A DNA stretch of 48,145 bases from Chara braunii (Eukaryota > Streptophyta > Charophyceae > Charales > Characeae): assembly GCA_003427395.1 (NCBI GenBank), contig BFEA01000111.1, forward strand, positions 2,296,546-2,344,690. Reading direction: 5' to 3'. A program made the position numbers and the translations under genes. The number at the start of each line of letters is the position of its first letter. Position 1 is the first letter of the stretch. The notes beneath the pieces were generated by a model. It had not been told where the DNA came from and did not search any database. It saw only the letters and a program-made list of their open reading frames with translations. This document shows positions 40,901 to 48,145 of the stretch, in pieces.

Positions 40901-42520
40901 GTAATCCATAAGGTCTTGAGAAATAACCGTCCACATTACCTCCCAGAATTCTTTGGGCAGCCCGTCTATTTCCGGGGTTTTATCTTCTTCCATCTGGAGT
41001 AAGGTTGTCCATATTTCGTCTTTGGATAAGGGTTTGTCCAGTGCGTCCCTTTGCTGCTCATTCAATGTTTTGTCCAACGGGCGCAGTAATTCTTCAATTT
41101 TCGTCGTGCAGTGCAATAGCGGTAAGTGGCTGCATTTGGATGTGAAGAGATCTTTGTAGAAATCCCTTGCTATTCTTGTGCAAGTTGTTGTAGACGTGTG
41201 TAGGGGGCCTTGGTTACATTTGGGGTCTTCCAGGGCTTCTATCACTGATCTTCCGGCCTTCACCCTGGCCATCGCAAAATACCGTGCGTCCATTGCTCCT
41301 TCCGTGTTATGTCTAAAGAGTTTCCCCCGTATTCTGGCTCCTTGCCATCGGTTTTCCATGTGTCGCAGAAGTCGGGTTTCCAGGTTATTGATAGTGTCGG
41401 TTATCTCGTTTTGTTGTGTCTAATTTTCTGCGTCAACTTCTTGTTGTTGTAGTTGTTGCAGTTGGTGTTGCAGGTCCACCTCTTCAGCGTGGCGTTGTCG
41501 TGCGAGCAATTTTGAGTACTCATTGCACTTGCGGCCTAGGAATGCTAGACCGTTGTTGAACCACACAATATTGTCGTCTATCTGGTCTCTTTGTTTTTGC
41601 CAGAAGGACCAGACATCTTGGAGATATGCTTTAAAGCGATCGATGGTCAAGAGAGAGGTGTTTAGTTTGTAGAAACCCTTACCCCGGTCTGTTTTTTTCC
41701 GAAACGAGAGAATGGCGACACACATTGCGTGGTCCAGGCCGGGGTATGGACTCCTCGGGAAGATTTCAGCGATTTGCAGGGCTCCTTGTATTTCCTCTGA
41801 GATTAGGATCAGATCAATTCGGGACCTTGTTGCTTTTTCTGTGCTGTTCTTTCGAAAACAAGTGTACCGACGCTCATTTGGGAAGTGTCTTCTGAAAGTG
41901 TCGAAGAGGTTAAGGGATTGTTTGAGTTCTGCAACAATTCTTTCGTCGTTCTGAATATACATAGGGCATGGTGTGGGGATTTTCCACCTGTCCTGACTGC
42001 GGTCCGGAGCCGCGTTGAAATCGCCCACTATGATCGCTGGGATTCCCACCGGCAGTTTGTCCTTCAGGGACTCCAAGAATTGCTGACGCGCTATCGGATC
42101 ATTCGGGGCGTAAATGTTTAATATGCATACTACTTCTATTTCCAGCATAGCCAACAAATAAACCCACCGGCCTTCCTCCTGATCCGCTGCCCAGCTTAGC
42201 ATTTCCACCCGTGTGTCCGGAGGAAGCCATATGGTGACACCCCCGTTCCCTGGCCGGGGGGCGTGTGCCCTGAAGGCTGTGTGGGGCCACAACATCTTAT
42301 GTTGGTGGTTGTGGTCTGGGTTGTCCATGAGGTGGGTTTCTTGCAGGCATATTATATCTGGCCATTTCCTCCCGTCCACGCCGTTGAATTGATCCATAAT
42401 TGCCTGTCTTTTGGGTTGCTTTGCTGATGCTAGCCCATTGACATTTAATGTGCGCAGGTCGAGGTCGGCTTGTCGTAGGCTGAGTTTCCAAGCCTTATCC
42501 CTGCCGTAGAGTGCTTCCAC
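37941..42520 (-). pseudogene. LINE-3 ORF2: endonuclease, reverse transcriptase, C-terminal zinc region
   Basis: Endonuclease (42520-41700): TLNVNGL, LQETHL, NIYAPND, GDFNAAPD, RIDLILIS and LDHAM, with all key Glu, Asp, Asn and His present. RT (41360-39850): NYRPITLL, FIDFEKTYDHVDW, RQGDPLAPYLF, CSLFADDLTLM. C-terminal region (39613-37941): WWRILRKGP, LQWQIEHRCLPTQDWL, and a zf-RVT whose second Cys is Tyr (CRLY). Damage: TAG at 41420, 39845 and 39659 and one frameshift near 38816-38900. The start drawn at 42520 is GTG; the true start may be elsewhere. It would nick target DNA and reverse transcribe its RNA there. Confidence 0.9.
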
Positions 42521-42562
42521 TGTGTTTATGTTGATGCTGTGTTTACCTGTTCATTCGTGATT

Positions 42563-43161
42563 TTACAAGGGGAGCCACCTCTCCGTATCCAAAAAACCGC
42601 CATTTTGGAGAGTGTCATTTTTAAGCAGCTTTACCAAGAAAGAGTTGATATCTGTCATCGACCAGAGGTCGCTTGGTTTGATTTTTAGTAGCTGCAGGTT
42701 CATCAGGTTGTCCCAGTCGAACCAGCGCATGCCTTCTGGTGGTGCCTGGTCATATCGCAAAAAGATGTCTTTGATGGCCAGGCGGTGACGACCGAATGAT
42801 ACTACGAGGGCCGAGGTGGCGCCCTCCGGGAGCTGTTCGTGGATTAGTTGCAGTATTTCTGATCTGCTCAGCGACAGGCATTCTACCCATGAGGTGAGGG
42901 AGAGGAAAAAGGAAGATCGCCCTTTTATAGAGACGTCCCCATGAGTTTCCCCCCCGGGGGGACTACAAAGCCCAGCTCCCAAACCCCCTCTTTTTTTCTA
43001 ACTGGTAAGAAGACCATACCTTTGTTTGAGGACGGTGCATCTGGGGATGCTTTTCCCAGGAGGTGAGATATTTTCTGTCTCTTGCTAGTGAGCTCGTCTC
43101 GTGGAGGTTTAGGAGGGGGGGGGGGATCTTTTGGTTGGGGGAAGCCTGTCTGCCGCCCCAT
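42563..43161 (-). pseudogene. LINE-3 ORF1, frameshifted
   Basis: Starts at ATG 43161 (MGRQTGFPQPK, then a Pro-rich stretch and KRQKISHLLGK), changes frame in 42925-42982, and continues as SWVECLSLSRSEILQLIHEQL and FLRYDQAPPEGMRWFDWDNL to TAA 42563. No zinc knuckle seen. It lies directly before ORF2 in the usual place for ORF1. Domain family not recognised. Confidence 0.6.
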
Positions 43162-43455
43162 CCACGTGTCCTCTCGCCCATAAAAACGAGATTGCTGTCA
43201 CCTGGCCCGGCTCCCTTCTCACGCTCACTGGCCTCCACGTGTCTCAGGTCGTCTCTCCGCTTCCAGTCCACGATATGCCTTTGCCCCCCGGTCACTCGTC
43301 CGCGATGTTGCCCCGTTCACCACGCAGGCTGTCGAGGGCGTGATCTATCAAAATCCTCCTCCCGCGCACCATGTGTTGTCATCCACCCTCTTCTTTCTCC
43401 CGCGCCCTGTGTGTTGTCTTCCACCCTTCGTCAGTCACGTCGTTGCTGAACCGGC

Positions 43456-43805
43456 GATCTCCCTCATACCGGACGCACTCCCGTACTGCCTGCCTTCTCC
43501 GCCCCCCGCTCGCTCCCGTGCAGCCCGTCTTCCCTGCCCCCCACCTTCCCGCCACGACACCTACTCCGCTCGGCCCGTCGTCCATCCCGTGATCTGCACC
43601 CGCCACCTGTCTTCCCCACCTCCCGCCTTTTTGCCGTTTAACCTCCGCCTCTCATCCCGTCGCACACCCCTCGACGTCGCGCCATGGCCCACCTGCACTT
43701 CGTTGCAAGTTGGTGGTAAGTTGGTGCTAACCTTGAAGTCGGTCCCAGAGTAGTCGTCGATGTCGATCTCCACCGCTTGTAATTGCGAACTCGCGCGCAC
43801 TTCGG
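43456..43805 (-). repeat. LINE-3 5'-UTR monomer, inner copy
   Basis: About 350 bases repeated at 43834-44221 with moderate divergence. Both run from GATCTCCCTC to CGCGCACTTCGG on the plus strand. GC-rich. Confidence 0.85.
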
Positions 43806-43833
43806 AGATTCTACCACCGTGACGGTTGCCTGC

Positions 43834-44221
43834 GATCTCCCTCGTACCGGACGTGCTCCCGTACAGCCCGCCTTCTCCGCCCCCCACCTTTCTGCCGCGT
43901 CACCTGCCCCGCTCGCCCCCGCGCAGCCCGTCTTCTCCGCCCCCCACCTTCCCGCCACGTCGCCTGCTCTACTCGACCCGTCACTGACCCGTGACCCGCG
44001 CCCACTCCTGTCTTCTCCGCCTCCCGCTTTCCAACCGCTTAACGTCCACCTCACATCCCATCGCACACCCCGCGACGTTGCGCTATGGCCCACCTGTACT
44101 CCGTTGCTAGTTGGTGGTAAGTTGATACTAACCTTGATGTCGGTCCCCTCTTCTTCCTTTCTAGAGTAGACGTCGATGTCGATCTCCACCGCTTGTAATT
44201 GCAACCTCACGCGCACTTCGG
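43834..44221 (-). repeat. LINE-3 5'-UTR monomer, outer copy
   Basis: Second copy, 388 bases, with an extra CTCTTCTTCCTTTCTAGAG segment. Tandem 5' monomers act as promoters in rodent L1; the same role here is inference. 44222-44687 shows no gene. Confidence 0.85.
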
Positions 44222-44687
44222 TATTCCTAAGGCATACTCCACTGCAACTCCTTCGGCAGCCGCCAGAGTCGGCTCCCTCCACCCGTCGCGCCACGTGTCC
44301 GAAAACGTGGCAGGTATGGAGTCTTGCGTGGAACCCCCCACTCCAATGGAGGGTCGGGCCAAAGGCCACGTCAGCCCGTGACGTGGCACGGCCCAGCGCC
44401 GTTGTTTACCGCGCGTGCGCTAAACGCTCATTGGAGACTATAGTTACTACTTAGAGATAGGATCAAAACCAAATATTTCTGAATTGTCTGGGGCCGATCA
44501 GCTCAATGATGATATCTCAACGCCGTCGCCCTTTTAAAAAGAAAAAAGAAAAAGAAAAAAAAAAACACGCCAGTCCATTGTTGTTTGGCATGCAGGGGGT
44601 AATCTGCTTTGGCAAAAGGAAGCTCGTCAGAGAGAGATTTCTGCTGAGCACCACATTTCTGATGTATTCCAAGTTCAATCTGTATAA

Positions 44688-44829
44688 GGGACGCTGGACC
44701 TGCTTTCCAGCAGGTGATGCTCCCCACCAATAGATGGAGCCCCTCCCCAGGTGCTAGTGGTGTCTGCTCTTATCAGCACCACTAACACTGGTGGGGGAGT
44801 GTTCAAAAAAAAAAAAAAAAAAAAAAAAA
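44688..44829 (+). mobile_element. SINE-like copy S6
   Basis: GGGACGCTGGACCTGCTTTC, TCCCCACCAATAGATGGAGC, GTGGTGTCTGCTCTTATCAG, CACTAACACTGGTG, then an A24 tail. The best copy of the long 3' subfamily. Confidence 0.85.
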
Positions 44830-44875
44830 GAAAGTGCACATTGACGGAGGGGTAGTTAGAAGTGGAGCCCCTCAG

Positions 44876-45185
44876 GCAGGACTTGGGACCCTAAAGGCCC
44901 ACACAGCACAGAGGGTATGGGGTATGTTTCCGTTGATCGCGAACCATTTGCCTGCGTCCAGGAGCAGCTGCTGGCAACAACAGTTTCTTTGGTGATGTGA
45001 TAGCGGCTCGGGACCCTTCAGGCCCATACTGCAGAGCAGCGGCTATGCAGTACACATTCGTGATTATAGTGAGAAGTCGAGACTCGTAGCGAGAGCTCGC
45101 GGGTATATTAGTGAGATTTTGAGACTCGTAGGGAGAACTGCACTCGGGACCCTGCAGGCACATACTGCACAGAGGGTTGTGTTTG
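44876..45185 (+). repeat. Dispersed repeat family C, three units
   Basis: GGGACCCT(A/T)(A/C/G)AGGCCCA-type units near 44886, 45016 and 45145, with GCACAGAGGGT and CATTTGCCTGCGTCC modules shared with 36600-36867. Confidence 0.65.
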
Positions 45186-45188
45186 CAT

Positions 45189-45315
45189 TGATCTTTTTTT
45201 CTTTTTTTTTTCTTTTTTTTTTTTTATTTATTTATTTTTCCCCAAGAACAAGGCTCCTATCTATTCGTGGGGAGAAGCACGTGCTGCTGGGAACCGGGCC
45301 CAGCGTCCCTTATGA
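45189..45315 (-). mobile_element. SINE-like copy S7
   Basis: T-rich tail (45195-45238, interrupted), then CTATTCGTGGGGAGAAGCAC and CCGGGCCCAGCGTCCC. Short 3' subfamily, as S1 and S8. Confidence 0.78.
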
Positions 45316-45650
45316 TAGAAATATTTAGCATTGGGGATGAAAAAATGGGAATTTCAAATTGATGAGAAGTCCGAGCACCCCACTTGCTTGAAAACGGGTC
45401 GGACTCCAACGTCCCATCCACACCCCTGGAGGCTGGAGTCTACGTCTTCATCCTTTCCCGGATGCCAAAAGTTGAAAAAAACCACCATCAGGCAAAACCA
45501 GTCGAAGCTGCAGAACTCCAGCCTCTCCTATCCTTTTGTGGGCCCCAGGAGGGTCTCACATGTTTGCATTGATCTCAAAGCTACCTATTCTGTTTTGATG
45601 CGACTGTGTGGCAAGGGACCCTTCAGGCCGATAGTAAACTTATTATTATT

Positions 45651-45703
45651 AAGTAACTGTGGAGGTACTAGAAACTTTATAAAGTAACTGTGGAGGTACT
45701 AGA
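45651..45703 (+). repeat. 22-base direct repeat
   Basis: AAGTAACTGTGGAGGTACTA occurs at 45651 and 45682. No gene in 45316-46074. Confidence 0.85.
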
Positions 45704-46074
45704 CGAGTCTATGAGAGCCGTTGGGAGGCTCGCCAGCTCGGCCAGAATTTCTGAACCTCCTTCTACACCTACTATCAGGCCATTGACGGAATCGTCTGTT
45801 GCCAGGCATGGCTTCTGTTGGTGGCGAGAAACGCAAGTCCTGACCAGTTATTATAATATTCATGGTTCAGTGGTGCAACCCAGGAACCCTGCAGGCCCGG
45901 CCATGACGATGACAGTCTGACTGCAGTTATGTTAACCGTGGTCACTTTTGTCTGTAGTTTCATTTACAACTTCAACTTGATTATATTAAATTTTGTTCAA
46001 TTCCATGTCCGTCCGAGGATCCATTTCTTCAAGTTGGCCTTCATTTTTTATGTGTGCTGCTCTATTCGTACTTA

Positions 46075-46381
46075 AAGTTGGCAAAACCTTTGACAATGTA
46101 TTCTTTTGCCCCCCAAAGGAGGCATAACTTTGCATAAGATCTGGGAGACCCTCAAGGGAAACTCCGTGTCACTTTTTGCACCAAGGTGACCATGGCTAGT
46201 AGGCCGGTAATGCCTGTGGTGCAAAAATGGCAGGAAAATCATTTTCAGGCTGTGTACTAGGGGGGCAAAAATGACTCTGAGGTTCCCTTGAGGGCCTCCT
46301 AGACTTTTTGCCCGGTTTGGGGGCCAAAAGAAAAAATACAAAGGTTTTGCGGCAGGGGTATTTTACAACTTTTCCTGTCAT
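46075..46381. mobile_element. MITE-like foldback element M2
   Basis: Right end AATACAAAGGTTTTGCGGCA, GGGTATTTTACAAC resembles the right end of M1. The left end (GGCAAAACCTTTGACAATG) is the matching inverted arm, cut short. A CCTCAAGGGAA / TTCCCTTGAGG pair inside adds to the hairpin. No transposase. 46382-46901 shows no gene. Confidence 0.65.
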
Positions 46382-46901
46382 TTTTTTACGCTGATGTTGT
46401 TAGTTAAGCCAGGGATAACTTCTCCAAATGTTCTTAAGATGGGAAGGAAGGAGGAGTAGGTAGGTCTCGCATCAGTCTTTATCTTCGAGCCAGGCCCTTT
46501 GATTGTAGAGAGAGTTGCAAGGGGTAAAGTACTACGACGATGGATCCATAATTTCATCAACATTCATGCGATTCGTATTGGATGGAGAGGCTAACTTAAA
46601 GGCTGAAATATCAGAAACAGGCTGGCACAGTTCTGTCTGATTTCTTGACGCATTTTCTTTGACCGGCAGATACACCACTCGACCTTCCGCAGCACTGGAT
46701 GCTTCTGTTTGTTGGGGGGGGNTCATATTCTTGGTCTGCTTTTCTTTCATTGTGATGCCAAGTCTGTGGTGTTTCATAAATTATCTGAGAAGGGGGTGAG
46801 AAGGGTGTGGTCTGCGATATTGGAAGTTGGTTGCATCACAAGCTGCGAGAGGAAGAAGAGCTTCATTTTCCTGGTCTGTATTTCTCTCATTGGATTTTCC
46901 T

Positions 46902-46935
46902 CTGTCTCTTATACACATCTAGATGTGTATAAGAG
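46902..46935. other. Nextera mate-pair junction adapter, truncated (artefact)
   Basis: CTGTCTCTTATACACATCT (46902-46920) followed by 15 bases of its complement. The overlapping ORF contains SYTHLDVYKR, a well-known translated adapter. Not genomic. Confidence 0.97.
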
Positions 46936-46949
46936 GGGAGAGAGGGGGG

Positions 46950-47085
46950 CAGGGGGGTATGGAGATCTTGCTTCAATCCTGTGGGATGGAGGGGCCTAGA
47001 ATATGGGCAACAACTGCTGCAGGCATTATAGAAGCATCTCCGATTCTCCGACAATAGGCAGATGACTCAGCCCAACCATCAGTGG
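46950..47085 (+). repeat. Diverged duplicate of 47398-47545
   Basis: GGCCTAGAATATGGGCAACA against GGCTAGAATATGGACAACA, and CAACCATCAGTGG against AAACCATCAGTGG. The two copies flank S8. Confidence 0.6.
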
Positions 47086-47127
47086 CACTGGTTGTTTTCT
47101 GTTGGCAGCAACAGCAGTCACGCTACC

Positions 47128-47370
47128 TTTTTTTTTTTTTTTTTTTTTAATTGGGACAATGCTCCAATCGATTCATGGGGAGCCGCATGTGCTGGGAACC
47201 AGGCCCAGCGTCCCATTTGAAACATGAGACATATTTGAGAACATATACAGAAAACTTTGAGATACCGGGGCTTTTACCCGGCTTTGTCTGAGAATAGGAT
47301 CATGAGCAATTACTAGCCTATTGGATGAAGAACCCCACAAGATAGGCTAAAATTCAGAAAAAGTCTGACT
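47128..47370 (-). mobile_element. SINE-like copy S8
   Basis: T21 (47128-47148), GATTCATGGGGAGCCGCATG, CCAGGCCCAGCGTCCC, then about 170 bases shared with S2. The longest copy. Confidence 0.82.
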
Positions 47371-47555
47371 ACCTTCCACTGCATGGGTTCGTTATGTTGG
47401 GGGGGGAAGAGGGGATCTCGCTTTGATTCTGTGGGCCAACGCCGGATGGAAGCGGCTAGAATATGGACAACAACCAACCACTGGAATTGTAGAAGGATCT
47501 CCTGCAATAGGCCAGATAATTCACCCAAACCATCAGTGGGGGATTACCTTCTTCC

Positions 47556-47652
47556 CCTGAATAGAACGTACGTACGACCATTTGTGCTGCATCTGCACTG
47601 AAAGGTGAGCGAAATACGGCTCTGCTCTTATGACCGTACATTCTATTCAGGG
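47556..47652. repeat. 97-base foldback
   Basis: CCCTGAATAGAACGTACG (47556-47573) and its inverted copy with one mismatch (47635-47652). Confidence 0.75.
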
Positions 47653-47815
47653 AAAGCCTTAGGATGGTAGTTGTGCCTGTCGGCAGCCAGAGCATCAGTT
47701 GACCTTCTGCAGCATGGAGGAGGAGGAGCAGCAAGAATCAGTCTGAGCGGAAACCGGACCGGAAGGACTGTGCAGTGCGGACGCACACATTGGTGTGCTT
47801 ACACGCTCCCTCCCT

Positions 47816-47978
47816 TGACGATGTAGTTATTTCCATGAGAGTAAAGCTCCTAATTACATTGTTAATCTTGAGTATTCTCTATAATTGTCTAAGACTTTAA
47901 CTTGCTCTGACGATGTAATTATTTCCATGAGAGTAAAGCTCCTAATTACATTGTTAATCTTGAGTATTCTCTATAATT
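47816..47978 (+). repeat. Tandem duplication, 71-base copies 92 bp apart
   Basis: 47816-47886 and 47908-47978 differ at about one base. AT-rich, no gene. The rest to 48145 has no identifiable feature. Confidence 0.92.
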
Positions 47979-48145
47979 CTTTAGCTTGCTACGGCTGGGG
48001 GTTCTTGTGTCCATCCTTCAGGCCGATATTCAGAACGGTTTGCCCATCAGATCATCAATCTATATTTTCTAGTTTTTATAGTTAATTATAGTAGTCATAT
48101 TTTTGGAGGATTAGTAGTATTTTCTAGTTATTTATGGTAGTATAA

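Larger units (their letters stand above)
37941..44221 (-). mobile_element. LINE-3: non-LTR retrotransposon, minus strand
   Basis: Reading right to left: two tandem 5'-UTR monomers, ORF1, then ORF2 with endonuclease, RT and C-terminal domain. Few stops and intact catalytic motifs suggest a younger copy than LINE-1. The 3' end has no poly(T) on the plus strand near 37.9 kb, so the 3' boundary is uncertain. Target-site duplication not found. Confidence 0.82.

Noticed and set aside
43340-44369. Several Pro/Arg-rich ORFs over the LINE-3 monomers, both strands
   Set aside because: GC-rich tandem promoter-like repeats give stop-poor frames; not conserved between the two monomers as protein.
46709-46999. 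96-codon ORF containing SYTHLDVYKR
   Set aside because: The peptide is translated sequencing adapter.

Overview
The window is repeat-dense nuclear DNA of a eukaryote, most likely a streptophyte (land plant or charophyte alga; a Chara-like genome would fit, but I cannot confirm a species). The clues are plant-type U6 snRNA pseudogenes, a Ty3/gypsy element primed by tRNA-Asp, several non-LTR retrotransposons, poly(A)-tailed SINE-like copies and one plant-style TVP38/TMEM64 membrane-protein gene. Scattered n bases, a 253-base gap and two uncut Nextera mate-pair junction adapters show that it is a short-read draft assembly.

Region 1 (1-18586) is a large Ty3/gypsy LTR retrotransposon: 5' LTR (cut by the window edge), tRNA-Asp primer site, a long AT-rich leader with a likely intron, an unusual cassette of about nine accessory ORFs, then gag, protease, RT-RNase H, integrase and a basic tail, a long non-coding 3' part, and the 3' LTR. 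The accessory cassette holds two paralogous families that I do not recognise, A (three copies) and B (three copies). They lie between the leader and gag, where most Ty3/gypsy elements have nothing. The protease-RT junction has a textbook -1 frameshift site. The copy is dead: several in-frame stops and damaged catalytic residues.

Region 2 (18587-28530) holds a tRNA-like SINE head on the minus strand, split by a full-length LINE of about 9.4 kb (19092-28509, plus strand) with a 14-bp target-site duplication and a poly(A) tail. The LINE has ORF1 (zinc knuckle) and ORF2 (endonuclease, RT, zf-RVT). ORF2 is itself interrupted by a SINE-like copy.

Region 3 (28530-37900) contains foldback elements, a U6 snRNA pseudogene joined to a 5'-truncated LINE (a template-switch chimera), an assembly gap, several SINE-like copies, a MITE, the only intact host-type gene (TVP38/TMEM64 family, 34340-35257), a 47-bp minisatellite and a second U6 pseudogene.

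Region 4 (37941-44221, minus strand) is a second, younger-looking LINE with an intact-looking endonuclease and RT active site and two tandem 5'-UTR monomers.

Region 5 (44222-48145) is a mosaic of SINE-like copies, a second dispersed repeat family, a second MITE, another adapter remnant and tandem duplications. No rRNA gene, functional tRNA gene, CRISPR array or bacterial operon is seen.
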